Shown here piece by piece: positions 25,877 to 34,408 of a DNA stretch of 64,000 nucleotides. The notes beneath the pieces were generated by a model. It saw only the letters and a program-made list of their open reading frames with translations, was not told where the DNA came from and ran no database searches. The stretch spans positions 186,001 to 250,000 of the forward strand of contig NZ_BMQA01000008.1 in assembly GCF_014647875.1 (NCBI RefSeq), written 5' to 3'. The stretch's first letter is position 1. Each line of letters starts with the position of its first letter. A program made the translations under genes and the position numbers. Source of the DNA: Streptomyces brasiliensis (GTDB lineage: Bacteria; Actinomycetota; Actinomycetes; Streptomycetales; Streptomycetaceae).

Positions 25877-26320
25877 ATGGACACGTCCTGGTGGCTTGCG
25901 CTCGCGGCAGTGGTGCTGCTCGCGCTCGTCGCCACGCTCGTCGACGGCTGGGGACGCAGCCGGCGGCCGCAGCGCACGCGGCCGCCGGGACGGCGTGAAC
26001 GTGCGGCGGCGCGACCGGCGCCCGGTGACATCTGGTGGGCGAACGTGCCGTACGAACAAGGGCCGGGTACCAAGGACCGGCCCTGTCTGGTGCTGGCGGT
26101 GCACGGCAAGCGGGCCACGGTCGCGAAGATCACCAGCAAGTACCACGACGAGCGGGCCGGGGTGATCCCGCTGCCGCCGGGTTCGGTGGGCGACGCGCAC
26201 GGCCGGCCGAGTTTCCTGGAAACCGACGAGCTGCGCCAGGTCCCGGTGTGGGACTTCCGGCGCCGGGTGGGCGTGGTCGACCCGGTCCTGTGGGACCAGG
26301 TACGGCACCTCGCCGGTTAG
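25877..26320 (+). CDS. Membrane-anchored PemK/MazF-like protein
   Basis: This 147-residue protein has an N-terminal membrane helix (residues ~5-24), an Arg-rich linker (~27-48), and then a PemK/MazF fold: APGDIWWANVPYEQGPGTKDRPCLVLAV (residues ~49-76), KITSKYHDERAGVIPLP, and a C-terminal LRQVPVWDFRRRVGVVD. The Arg of the KDRPCLVL turn and the ITS-like strand correspond to MazF catalytic positions. No antitoxin gene is adjacent and the membrane anchor is unlike free MazF toxins, so an RNase toxin role is unproven. Confidence 0.75.
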   Translation: MDTSWWLALAAVVLLALVATLVDGWGRSRRPQRTRPPGRRERAAARPAPGDIWWANVPYEQGPGTKDRPCLVLAVHGKRATVAKITSKYHDERAGVIPLPPGSVGDAHGRPSFLETDELRQVPVWDFRRRVGVVDPVLWDQVRHLAG

Positions 26321-26334
26321 CCGGACCCGGGTGC

Positions 26335-26829
26335 TCAGCGGACCCGGACCGTCACCGTCCACTCCTGGATGCCCATGCAGGACACCTGGCCGGGAGCGGT
26401 GGGGCTCGCGCACAGCGGGCGGGACGAGGTGAGGGTCGCCGTGCCGGAGGCGATCGCCTCGTAGGCGACATTCGCGTCCCCCGGCATGACCACGATGCCC
26501 GCATTGATGGGCCTGAGCACCCCGGATCCGCTGATGGCGACCGGCTTCCAGGGACGTTCTTTCGTGCCGTCCAGGGTGATACGGACCTGCCCGCCGCGGG
26601 TGAGGCAGATGATGCGGCCGCTGTCGTCGGCGTTGAGCTGGACCTGGGACGTGCAGGCGCCGGGCGAGGTCGACGGCCCGGCGGGCGTCGACGGCGTGGG
26701 CGAGGGCGAGACCGTGCTGCTGCGGCCGCCCGCGTTTCCCTGGCCGGCGTCGTTGTCGGTGCCGCAGCCCATGAGGAGGAGCACCGCCGCGGCCAGGATC
26801 GTGGTGCCGTGGAGGGTGGTACGGCGCAT
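26335..26829 (-). CDS. Putative lipoprotein
   Basis: This 164-residue protein starts at ATG 26829. Its signal peptide ends in a lipobox (LLMGC, Cys21), then comes a Ser/Pro/Thr-rich linker (~30-58) and a beta-rich domain with four cysteines (ACTSQ, IICLT, PLCAS, SCMG) that could form two disulfides. It contains VVMPGDANVAYEAIASG, reminiscent of an Ig-like or cell-surface domain. It is convergent with the MazF-like gene. Function unknown. Confidence 0.7.
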   Translation of the reverse strand: MRRTTLHGTTILAAAVLLLMGCGTDNDAGQGNAGGRSSTVSPSPTPSTPAGPSTSPGACTSQVQLNADDSGRIICLTRGGQVRITLDGTKERPWKPVAISGSGVLRPINAGIVVMPGDANVAYEAIASGTATLTSSRPLCASPTAPGQVSCMGIQEWTVTVRVR

Positions 26830-26903
26830 GGGGGGACCGCCTTTTCGCCGGGAGGGACCTGGTGCATATGTGACGTACCCCGTGGGCGATCGGATCCCGG
26901 CGC

Positions 26904-26934
26904 GGACCCCGGCCGGATCATCCGGCCGGGGTCC
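26904..26934 (-). terminator. Terminator after the S53 peptidase gene
   Basis: A perfect 14-bp stem (GGACCCCGGCCGGA and its complement) with a 3-nt TCA loop lies 17 bases beyond the peptidase stop. Confidence 0.85.
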
Positions 26935-26950
26935 TCCGTTCGGCGGTGGG

Positions 26951-29032
26951 TCAGCCGGTCGTGACGGCAGTGTCGTCGACGACGAAGCTGGTCTGGAGGG
27001 AGGAGTCCTCCACACCGGAGAACTTCAGGGTGACCGTCGAGCCCGCGAACGAGGACAGGTCGAAGGTCTTCTGGGTGTAGCCCGAGGCCTTGTTGAGGTT
27101 CGAGTACGTCGCCAGGGTCGTCGAACCGGCGGTCACCGTCAGCTTGTCGTACTGGGTGCTGGTGGTGGTCTCCGCGGTGTCGATGTGCAGCCAGAAGGTG
27201 AAGGTCGCCTTGCAGCCGGCCGGGACGGTCACCGACTGGGAGAGCGTGTCGGTGTGCGAGGTGCCGTAACCGTCCAGCCAGGCCTTGTACGAGCCGCCGT
27301 GCGAGGCCTCACCGGAGTCGGTGGTGATGACGCCGCTGGTCGCGGTCCAGCTCGCGCTGCCCGATTCGAAGCCCGGGTTGCCGAGCAGCTGCGCCGAGGT
27401 GCAGCTGCCGCCGCCGGAGGTGCTGACGGTCCAGGTGAAGGACGCGGCTCCCGAGGCGCCGGTGGAGTCGGTCGCGGAGACGGTCACGTTGTAGGTGCCC
27501 GCGGTGGACGCCGTACCGGATATCAGGCCGGTCGAGCTGTTGATGGACAGTCCCGTCGGCAGCCCGGAGGCGCTGTAGGTGAGGCTCGCGCCCGCGCTGT
27601 CGCTCGCGTGGATCTGCAGGCTCACCGAGCCGCCGGTCGCGGTGGACTGGCTGCCCGGGTTGGTGACGGTCACCGTGTTGCCGCTGCTCGCGCCGGCGCT
27701 GAAGGCGGCGGTGCCGTTGGGGGTGCCCCAGCCGGTCGGGCCGTCGTAGCCGGTGCGGGCGGTGCAGAAGTACGAGGTGGCGCAGCTGCCGTTGTTGCCG
27801 CTGGTCACGTCGTACAGGTTGCCGGTGTGGGAGTAGGGGTACTGCGCCGGGTAGTCGCTCGCGCCCGGGGTGCCCGCGAGGGCGTAGACGCCGGCGACGA
27901 TCGGGGCGGAGGCGCTGGTGCCGCCGTAGACCGCCCAGCCGGAGCCGCCGTAGGTGTCGTAGACCGCGACGCCCGTGGCCGGGTCGGCGACCGCGGAGAC
28001 GTCGGCCTCCATGCGCTTGGTGCAGCCGGTGTCGGTCTGCCAGGCCGGCTTCGGGTCGTACGCCGAGCAGCCGGAGCCGGTGCCCTCGGTGCTGTTGGTC
28101 TTCCACACCGACTCGCTCCAGCCGCGGGAGTTGGAGGCGGTGGTGAGGGCGGTGCCGCCGACGGCGGTCACGTACTGGGAGGTCGCCGGGTACTCGGCAC
28201 CGTAAGCCTCGTCACCGGAGGAGACGGTGATGGCGACGCCGGGGTGCTTGAAGTACTGGGTGTCGAGGGTGGTCTGGTTGGACGCCTCGGAGCCGCCCCA
28301 GCTGTTGGAGACGAACTTGGCGCCGAGCGCGACGGCCTCGTTCTCGGCGGTGCCGAGGTTGGCGTCGGTGGGCGAGGTGGCCTCGACGAGGATGATGTTG
28401 CAGTTCGGGCAGACGGCGCTGACCATGTCGATGTCGAGCGCTTCCTCGCCCGCCCAGCCGGTGTCGTTGGGAGGCAGCGAGGTGGTGGAGCCGGTCTGAC
28501 TGACCTGCTTGAAGCAGCCGTTGGCCTTGGTGCACGCGGACAGGCCGTACTGCGCGCGGTAAGTGGCCAGGTCTGCCTCGGCGTTGGGGTCGTTGTAGGC
28601 GTCGACGACGGCAACGGTCAGGCCGGAGCCGCCCGTCGAGGGCAGGTTGTAGGCGCTGTGCAGGTTGGCCGGGCTGAGGCCGGAGGGGGCGGCGGCCACC
28701 TCCGCGGACAGTCGCTGGCGGATGTCGGTGCGGCGCTGGGCGAAGCAGGACGCGCTGCCCGGTTCGGCGGTGGTGCACAGGTGCTCGGTGGGCACCTTCT
28801 GGCCGGCCTTGCCGGTGGAGTGGAAGGCCTGCCGCTGCGGGTCGGTCAGGGCCTTGGAGTTCTGGGCGGCCCGGGTGGTGTGCGCGGTGGTGTGCGAGGT
28901 GACGGGAGCGGGCTGGGCGCCGGCCGTCGGTGCGGCGAGGAAACCGGAGACGGTGAGGGCGAGGGCGGGCACGGCGACGGCGAGGAGCCTGCGCAGGCTT
29001 CGTCTCCGCCTGCTCGGGTGTGACTCACGCAT
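26951..29032 (-). CDS. Secreted S53-family serine-carboxyl peptidase with C-terminal Ig-like and jelly-roll modules
   Basis: This 693-residue secreted protease has a signal peptide to about Ala39, a shortened propeptide, and then the sedolisin catalytic domain (~115-450). The acidic pair lies in GWAGEEALDIDM (Glu196 or Glu197 with Asp200), the oxyanion Asp is Asp274 in SSGDEAYG, and the nucleophile is Ser373 in GGTSASAP. After it come a putative Ig-like repeat (~455-545, PTGLSINSSTGLISGTAS) and a C-terminal module (~550-690, LLGNPGFESG) like carbohydrate-binding jelly-rolls. Such enzymes work at acidic pH outside the cell. Confidence 0.9.
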   Translation of the reverse strand: MRESHPSRRRRSLRRLLAVAVPALALTVSGFLAAPTAGAQPAPVTSHTTAHTTRAAQNSKALTDPQRQAFHSTGKAGQKVPTEHLCTTAEPGSASCFAQRRTDIRQRLSAEVAAAPSGLSPANLHSAYNLPSTGGSGLTVAVVDAYNDPNAEADLATYRAQYGLSACTKANGCFKQVSQTGSTTSLPPNDTGWAGEEALDIDMVSAVCPNCNIILVEATSPTDANLGTAENEAVALGAKFVSNSWGGSEASNQTTLDTQYFKHPGVAITVSSGDEAYGAEYPATSQYVTAVGGTALTTASNSRGWSESVWKTNSTEGTGSGCSAYDPKPAWQTDTGCTKRMEADVSAVADPATGVAVYDTYGGSGWAVYGGTSASAPIVAGVYALAGTPGASDYPAQYPYSHTGNLYDVTSGNNGSCATSYFCTARTGYDGPTGWGTPNGTAAFSAGASSGNTVTVTNPGSQSTATGGSVSLQIHASDSAGASLTYSASGLPTGLSINSSTGLISGTASTAGTYNVTVSATDSTGASGAASFTWTVSTSGGGSCTSAQLLGNPGFESGSASWTATSGVITTDSGEASHGGSYKAWLDGYGTSHTDTLSQSVTVPAGCKATFTFWLHIDTAETTTSTQYDKLTVTAGSTTLATYSNLNKASGYTQKTFDLSSFAGSTVTLKFSGVEDSSLQTSFVVDDTAVTTG

Positions 29033-29410
29033 GGGGTGCTGCCTCCATCGGGAGTGGGGTTCTCGAGTCGGGTGGCAGGCCCGTGACGCGCGTAGCGGCG
29101 GCGGAGAGCGCGATCATGAGCATGACACTTGAAGCGCCCTATCGATGAGCGTGACATGACAGGACGGCGAGAACCTAGCCACGGCGCACCCCCCGCGAAT
29201 CCTCGCGGATGAGATCTTTGCCGCTCCATAGGCAGCGCTTAGCCCCCTCGTAGAAGGGGGTTGGCGCGTAGATGAGCAGTAGTTGGGAAGCGCGTGAGGA
29301 GACCCGCGCCCCGACAGGGGCGCGGGGCGGTGTCGACATGCGGCCCCGCCGCGGGGCGCGGCCGGCCCCCACCGGCCCGCAGGTCGGTCACCGCTCTCCC
29401 GGCGGAGCGC
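29033..29410. other. Gene-free region upstream of the S53 peptidase
   Basis: These 378 bases hold the S53 peptidase promoter region and the cysM terminator. No coding frame here is convincing. The part between 29150 and 29290 is less G/C-biased than its surroundings and contains a short hairpin CCCCCTcgtagaAGGGGG near 29243; I see no further feature. Confidence 0.5.
29303..29326 (-). terminator. Terminator after cysM
   Basis: CCCGCGCCCC pairs with GGGGCGCGGG around a GACA loop, about 85 bases beyond the cysM stop. Confidence 0.65.
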
Positions 29411-30361
29411 TTACGCCCAGAGCTGGCCCTGGAGCGTCTCGATGGCCTCCTCCGTGGTGGCCGCCGTGTAGACGCCCGTGGAGAGGTACTTCCAGCCGCC
29501 GTCGGCCACGACGAAGACGATGTCGGCGCTGTCGCCGGCGTTCACCGCCTTGCGGCCGACACCGATCGCGGCGTGCAGCGCGGCGCCGGTGGAGATGCCC
29601 GCGAAGATGCCCTCCTGCTGGAGGAGTTCACGGGTGCGGGTGACCGCGTCGGCCGAGCCGACCGAGAAGCGGGTGGTGAGGACGGAGGCGTCGTACAGCT
29701 CCGGTACGAAGCCCTCGTCGAGGTTGCGCAGGCCGTACACCAGGTCGTCGTAGCGCGGCTCGGCGGCGACGATCTTCACGTCCGGCTTGTGCTCGCGCAG
29801 GTAACGGCCGACGCCCATGAGCGTGCCGGTGGTGCCGAGGCCGGCGACGAAGTGGGTGATCGAGGGGAGGTCGGCGAGGATCTCCGGCCCGGTCGTGGCG
29901 TAGTGGGCGCCCGCGTTGTCCGGGTTGCCGTACTGGTAGAGCATCACCCAGTCGGGATGCTCGGCCGACAGCTCCTTGGCGACGCGTACGGCCGTGTTGG
30001 AGCCGCCCGCGGCCGGGCTGGAGATGATCTCGGCGCCCCACATGCCGAGCAGGTCGCGCCGCTCCTGCGAGGTGTTCTCGGGCATCACGCACACCATGCG
30101 GTAGCCCTTGAGCTTGGCCGCCATGGCCAGCGAGATGCCGGTGTTGCCGGAGGTGGGCTCGAGGATCGTGCAGCCCGGGGTCAGCCGGCCGTCCTTCTCC
30201 GCCTGCTCGATCATGTGCAGCGCGGGACGGTCCTTGACCGAGCCGGTCGGGTTGCGGTCCTCGAGCTTCGCCCAGATCCGGACGTCGGCGGACGGCGAGA
30301 GCCGCGGCAGGCGCACCAGGGGGGTGTTGCCGACCGCGGCGAGCGGAGAGTCGTAGCGCAT
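29411..30361 (-). CDS. cysM: CysO-dependent cysteine synthase (CysM-type)
   Basis: This 316-residue PLP enzyme of the cysteine synthase family has the PLP lysine Lys43 in NPTGSVKDRPA, the substrate loop EPTSGNTGISLA and the phosphate-binding GLGTTGTLMG. Its position 17 bases after a CysO-like sulfur-carrier gene and near a Mec-type protease gene matches the mycobacterial mec-cysO-cysM set. There CysM uses O-phosphoserine and CysO thiocarboxylate instead of free sulfide. The O-phosphoserine preference is inferred from context. Confidence 0.9.
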   Translation of the reverse strand: MRYDSPLAAVGNTPLVRLPRLSPSADVRIWAKLEDRNPTGSVKDRPALHMIEQAEKDGRLTPGCTILEPTSGNTGISLAMAAKLKGYRMVCVMPENTSQERRDLLGMWGAEIISSPAAGGSNTAVRVAKELSAEHPDWVMLYQYGNPDNAGAHYATTGPEILADLPSITHFVAGLGTTGTLMGVGRYLREHKPDVKIVAAEPRYDDLVYGLRNLDEGFVPELYDASVLTTRFSVGSADAVTRTRELLQQEGIFAGISTGAALHAAIGVGRKAVNAGDSADIVFVVADGGWKYLSTGVYTAATTEEAIETLQGQLWA

Positions 30362-30378
30362 GGGGAACCAGCGGCCGA

Positions 30379-30711
30379 TCAGACCATGCCCGCCCGTCGC
30401 CCGACCGCCACCCCGGTCGGACGCGGCTCCGCCGCGGCAGAACCTCCCGCGACGGCGGGCAGGATCGTCACGGTGTCGCCGTCGGACAGCTTGGTGTTGA
30501 TGTTGTCGAGGAAGCGGACGTCCTCGTCGTTCAGGTAGACGTTGACGAAGCGGCGCAGCTTGCCCTCGTCCACGATGCGGGCCTGGATGCCCGTGTGACG
30601 GGTCTCGAGGTCGGTGAACAGCTCGGCGAGGGTGTCACCGCTGCCCTCCACCGCCTTCTGACCGTCGGTGTACTGGCGGAGGATGGTCGGGATGCGGACC
30701 TCGATGGCCAT
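30379..30711 (-). CDS. cysO: Sulfur-carrier protein CysO (MoaD/ThiS-like) with C-terminal extension
   Basis: This 110-residue ubiquitin-fold protein starts at ATG 30711. The first 90 residues match CysO/MoaD (VRIPTILRQYTDGQ, VNVYLNDEDVRFLDN, LSDGDTVTILPAVAGG). The Gly89-Gly90 pair, normally the C-terminus that becomes a thiocarboxylate, is followed by 20 more residues, SAAAEPRPTGVAVGRRAGMV. The extension must be removed before activation, presumably by the JAMM protease encoded upstream. It is followed by cysM after 17 bases. Confidence 0.9.
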   Translation of the reverse strand: MAIEVRIPTILRQYTDGQKAVEGSGDTLAELFTDLETRHTGIQARIVDEGKLRRFVNVYLNDEDVRFLDNINTKLSDGDTVTILPAVAGGSAAAEPRPTGVAVGRRAGMV

Positions 30712-30796
30712 GGTTGCGGGCTCCTGTCGGAAAGGGTCGGGTCTGTAGGCACACGGCGGCCCGCCGCGGCTCACGGCCGTACGGCGGCAGGGAACG

Positions 30797-30892
30797 TCAA
30801 CAGATGGCGCTGTCCAGCCTGCACAGATCGACGTGCAGCCGCGCCACGAGCAGCACGCTCGGCGCCTTGTCGCTCACGTCGGGAAGAACCAT
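30797..30892 (-). CDS. Putative cysteine-responsive leader peptide
   Basis: This 31-codon frame (MVLPDVSDKAPSVLLV, then ARLHVDLCRLDSAIC) sits between mec and cysO, 85 bases before cysO. It contains the RLHVDLCR-SAIC pattern I recognise from short leader peptides placed before sulfur and cysteine genes in Streptomyces. Two cysteine codons lie near its end, the last directly before TGA, so ribosome stalling at low charged tRNA-Cys could control cysO-cysM. It has only weak ribosome-binding sequence nearby (GGAGGGGG about 20 bases upstream). Confidence 0.75.
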   Translation of the reverse strand: MVLPDVSDKAPSVLLVARLHVDLCRLDSAIC

Positions 30893-30983
30893 GGGGTCAT
30901 CGTATCGATTCCCCCTCCGCTCCACGGAATGTGATCTCGCATCGTGGATGAATTCTGTCCGAACCACGGGATCGGCGGTGGGT

Positions 30984-31406
30984 TCAGTAGGTCTCTACGA
31001 CCTTGACCTCCTCCTCGGTGACCTCGCCGTCGAGGATCCGGAAGGAGCGGAACTGGAAGTCGCCGAGACCGTCCGTGTCCGCCGTGGACACGAGGACGTA
31101 GTGGGCACCGGGCTCGTTGGCGTAGCCGATGTCGGTCCGGGACGGGTAGGCCTCGGTCGCCGTGTGGGAGTGGTAGATGATCACCGGCTCCTCGTCGCGG
31201 TCGTCCATCTCCCGGTAGAGCTTGAGGAGGTCCTGCGAGTCGAACTCGTAGAACGTGGGCGAGCGGGCCGCGTTCAGCATCGGGATGAAGCGCTCGGGGC
31301 GGCCGGCGCCCACCGCGCCGGCGACCACGCCGCACGCCTCGTCGGGGTGGTCCTGGCGCGCATGGGCGACGATCTTGTCGAACAGGTCCTGGGTGATGGT
31401 CAGCAT
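30984..31406 (-). CDS. mec: JAMM/MPN+ metalloprotease (Mec-type)
   Basis: This 140-residue zinc metalloprotease has a complete JAMM motif: catalytic Glu23, His79, His81, Ser89 and Asp92 in YHSHTATEAYPSRTD. In Mycobacterium tuberculosis the homologue releases cysteine from the CysO-cysteine adduct. Here it may also cut the C-terminal extension of CysO after Gly90. It is the first gene of the mec-leader-cysO-cysM set. Confidence 0.9.
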   Translation of the reverse strand: MLTITQDLFDKIVAHARQDHPDEACGVVAGAVGAGRPERFIPMLNAARSPTFYEFDSQDLLKLYREMDDRDEEPVIIYHSHTATEAYPSRTDIGYANEPGAHYVLVSTADTDGLGDFQFRSFRILDGEVTEEEVKVVETY

Positions 31407-31426
31407 GGTCGTCAGGATAAGCAGAG

Positions 31427-31463
31427 GGGCCGCCCCGTACCGAGGGGTGGTACGGGGCGGCCC
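31427..31463 (-). terminator. Terminator between the permease and mec
   Basis: A 15-bp stem (GGGCCGCCCCGTACC and its complement) with a 7-nt loop lies downstream of the permease stop and immediately upstream of mec on the minus strand. Confidence 0.8.
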
Positions 31464-31568
31464 GTATGCCGGACGCCCTGAGCGGCAACCGCAGCGAGTG
31501 CCACGAGTACTCGCTACGGCCGGACGTCCTCCGTGATGGTCAGATGCACGGTGGCCGGAGCGCGGTGG

Positions 31569-32987
31569 TCAGCCGACGCGCTCCAGATCCGGCTCGCGGC
31601 GGGCGGCGATCTCCGGTGTGCGGCTCTTGAGGACCAGCCAGCCGACACCGAGCGCGACCGCCCAGCCCGCCATGACGTACAGGCAGACGCGGGAGTCGGC
31701 ATCGTACGCGATCAGGCCGGTGACGAAGAGCAGGAACGCGATGGCGATGTACGAGCACACCGCGCCGCCCGGCGCCGGGAAGGACGAGGCGGGCAGCCGG
31801 CCCGCGGTCACCGCGCGGCGGTAGCGGACGTGGCTGATCAGGATCATCAGCCAGGTCCAGATGCCGGCCGCGGTGGCGACGGAGGTGACGTAGCCGAACG
31901 CCTTCTCCGGGACGATGTAGTTGAGGATCACACCGATGGCCATGAAGGCGACCGAGACCGTGATGCCGAGGGCCGGGGTCTTGGAGGCCGACAGGCGGTT
32001 GAAGGCGCGCGGGGCCTCGCCGTTGTCCGCGAGGGTGCGCAGCATGCGGCCGGTGGAGTACATGCCGGAGTTGCAGGACGACAGGGCCGCCGTGAGCACC
32101 ACGAAGTTGACGATGCCGGCGCCGGCCGGGATGCCGATCATCGCGAACGCCTTCACGAACGGGCTGACGCCCTCCGCGAACTCGGTCCACTTCACCACGC
32201 ACAGGATGACGGTGAGGGCACCGACGTAGAACAGGACGATGCGCCAGGGCAGGGTGTTGATCGCCTTGGGGAGGGTCTTCTCCGGGTTCTCGGACTCGCC
32301 CGCCGTCACACCGACCAGCTCGACGGCCAGGTAGGCGAACATGACGCCTTGAAGGGTCATCAGGGAGGAGCCGATGCCCTTGGGGAAGAAGCCGTCGAAC
32401 TGCCAGAGGTTGGAGACGGTGGCGGTGTCACCGGCGGCGCTGAAGCCGAAGGTGAGGACGCCGAGACCGATCACGATCATGCCGACGAGCGCGGTGACCT
32501 TGACCATGGAGAACCAGAACTCGATCTCGCCGAACAGCTTCACCGAGATCAGGTTGGCCACGAAGAGGACCACCAGGAAGACCAGCGCCGTCACCCACTG
32601 CGGGACGGACGGGAACCAGTAGTTGACGTAGATGGCGGTTGCCGTCAGTTCGGCCATACCGGTCACCACCCACATCAGCCAGTACGTCCAGCCGGTGAAG
32701 TAGCCGAAGAACGGGCCGAGGAACTCCCGGGAGTACTCCGCGAAGGAACCCGAGACGGGGCGGTAGAGCAGAAGTTCGCCGAGCGCTCTCATGATGAAGA
32801 AGATGATCAGGCCCGCGAGGGCGTACATGAGGATGAGGCTGGGTCCGGCCTTGGCGATGTTCGCCCCGGCTCCGAGGAACAGGCCGACGCCGACGGCGCC
32901 GCCGATCGCGATCATCTGGACCTGACGGCTGCCGAGCCCGCGCTCGTACCCCTCTTCGGGGGTTTCGGTGACCTTCGCAGAGGTCAT
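31569..32987 (-). CDS. Amino-acid permease (APC superfamily)
   Basis: This 472-residue, 12-span permease starts at ATG 32987. It carries the AAT-family N-terminal motif MIAIGGAVGVGLFLGAG, the SGSFAEYSREFLGPFFGYFTGW loop, and GVTAGESENPEKTLPKAIN. This fits proton-coupled uptake of amino acids such as proline, GABA, asparagine or aromatic residues; specificity cannot be read. An upstream Met (MEKGAPHM) is an alternative start. The 221 bases between the upstream DUF2017 gene and the widest permease frame hold no gene. Confidence 0.88.
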   Translation of the reverse strand: MTSAKVTETPEEGYERGLGSRQVQMIAIGGAVGVGLFLGAGANIAKAGPSLILMYALAGLIIFFIMRALGELLLYRPVSGSFAEYSREFLGPFFGYFTGWTYWLMWVVTGMAELTATAIYVNYWFPSVPQWVTALVFLVVLFVANLISVKLFGEIEFWFSMVKVTALVGMIVIGLGVLTFGFSAAGDTATVSNLWQFDGFFPKGIGSSLMTLQGVMFAYLAVELVGVTAGESENPEKTLPKAINTLPWRIVLFYVGALTVILCVVKWTEFAEGVSPFVKAFAMIGIPAGAGIVNFVVLTAALSSCNSGMYSTGRMLRTLADNGEAPRAFNRLSASKTPALGITVSVAFMAIGVILNYIVPEKAFGYVTSVATAAGIWTWLMILISHVRYRRAVTAGRLPASSFPAPGGAVCSYIAIAFLLFVTGLIAYDADSRVCLYVMAGWAVALGVGWLVLKSRTPEIAARREPDLERVG

Positions 32988-33337
32988 GTGTGGTGCGCCT
33001 TTCTCCATGCCGATCCGGGCCTTTCGTCGGCCTCGGATCGGATTTCGATCCCCCCGGATTGATGGAGCGGTGCCTGGCCGGCGGTTGCCGGCTCGGTGGC
33101 GCACCCGGCCGAACATGGGTGGTGCTGGCCGGGCGGTCGTGAAGATTTATCACGGCCGCAACACTGATCGCCGGTACCGCCTGTGGTGCATCACACAGGA
33201 AGAACCGGACAAATACTGCTCAACACCGGCAAATTAGGCCGCAACGGTGACGGGATCGTTATCCGGATCTGAGTGTCCTCTGAGCGAACACGAAACCGGA
33301 TCAAATCAGCACATCAGGGCATGAGAGTCGCGACCGG

Positions 33338-33943
33338 TCAGGGCATGAGGGTCGAGACGAGCGTCTCCTGGAGGCCGCCGAGCCACAGGTACGCCATCAC
33401 CATCGGCTTGCGCGGGTCCTCGTCCGGCAGCCGGTAGAGGAGGTCGGTGTCGTCCTCGTCGGTGATCTCGAGCCGTGAACCGATCGCCAGGCGCAGGTCG
33501 TTGAGCGCGGCCAGCCACTGCCGGGACCCGTCGGGCGACAGCTTGAGGACCGCGCCGCCCTCGCCGACCGGCGACAGCGCGTCCAGGCTGCGGATCACCG
33601 CGAGGGCGTTGTCGCGCTTACCGGCCCGCAGGTCGTTCTCCGTGTAGCGGCGGAACTCGGCGGAGTGGGCCAGCTGCTCCTCGGCGTCCTGGGGCGAGTC
33701 CGGGGCCTTCTCCGGGTCGCTGTAGGCGTCCGGGAACAGGCGGCGCAGCACCGGATCGGCGGGCGGCTCGCTCGGGCCCTCGGCGAACAGCTCGGCGAGC
33801 GGGTCGCCCTTGGCGTCCTCGGCGGGGCCGGGGCCGATCAGCTCCATGAGCTGGACGGCGAGCGACCGGATGATGGAGATCTCGACGTCGTCGAGTGCGA
33901 CGGCCGCGCCGCCGCCGGGGAGCGGTTCGAAGTGTCCTGGCAT
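33338..33943 (-). CDS. DUF2017 protein
   Basis: This 201-residue protein starts at ATG 33943. It is a helical protein with the pattern PGHFEPLPGGGAAVALDDVEISIIRSLAVQ, PVLRRLFPDAY, and a C-terminal WLAALNDLRLAIGSRLEI plus YLWLGGLQETLV. DUF2017 genes are regularly found after clpS in actinobacteria, as here with an 11-base gap, suggesting a link with regulated proteolysis. Mechanism unknown. Confidence 0.88.
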   Translation of the reverse strand: MPGHFEPLPGGGAAVALDDVEISIIRSLAVQLMELIGPGPAEDAKGDPLAELFAEGPSEPPADPVLRRLFPDAYSDPEKAPDSPQDAEEQLAHSAEFRRYTENDLRAGKRDNALAVIRSLDALSPVGEGGAVLKLSPDGSRQWLAALNDLRLAIGSRLEITDEDDTDLLYRLPDEDPRKPMVMAYLWLGGLQETLVSTLMP

Positions 33944-33954
33944 CAGTGGGGTCG

Positions 33955-34272
33955 TTACTTCCGGTCCTGCTGGAGGGTGGCCCACAGACCGTAGCCGTGC
34001 ATCGCCTGCACGTCGCGTTCCATCTCCTCGCGGCTGCCGCTGGAGACGACTGCCCGGCCCTTGTGGTGGACGTCGAGCATGAGCTTGGTGGCCTTGTCCT
34101 TGGTGTAGCCGAAGTACGTCTGGAAGACGTACGTCACATAACTCATGAGGTTGACCGGGTCGTTGTGGACGATCGTGACCCAGGGGACGTCGGGCTCGGG
34201 TACGGCGAAGACCTCCTCCGCCGACTCGGTGCGTTCGATCTCTAGGGGAGCGGGTGACGTCACAGGCCCCAT
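33955..34272 (-). CDS. clpS: ATP-dependent Clp protease adaptor ClpS
   Basis: This 105-residue adaptor delivers N-degron substrates to ClpAP/ClpCP. It has a flexible N-terminus and then the core VPWVTIVHNDPVNLMSYV, with the Asn-Asp substrate-binding pair, and VHHKGRAVVSSGSREEMERD. ATG 34272 is chosen over the upstream frame. It is divergent from pncB and forms a likely operon with the DUF2017 gene. Confidence 0.94.
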   Translation of the reverse strand: MGPVTSPAPLEIERTESAEEVFAVPEPDVPWVTIVHNDPVNLMSYVTYVFQTYFGYTKDKATKLMLDVHHKGRAVVSSGSREEMERDVQAMHGYGLWATLQQDRK

Positions 34273-34408
34273 GCTGCCACGCCGAGCAAAAATCGTCACA
34301 CTGACGAAATGGGGGTACCATCCTCGCTCGTGCTGCAAACACCGGGGGACAACCCCCGGACCCCCGGCCGGGCCCGGGGTACCCGGAGAGTCATGAGCTA
34401 GGTGAGAT

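Noticed and set aside
26486..29023. 845-codon open frame antisense to the S53 peptidase
   Set aside because: It is a Gly/Ala/Arg/Val-biased shadow of a gene with clear catalytic motifs, as expected at high GC.
29175..29372. 65-codon frame on the minus strand upstream of the S53 peptidase
   Set aside because: It has no start signal, no recognisable motif and covers the cysM terminator.
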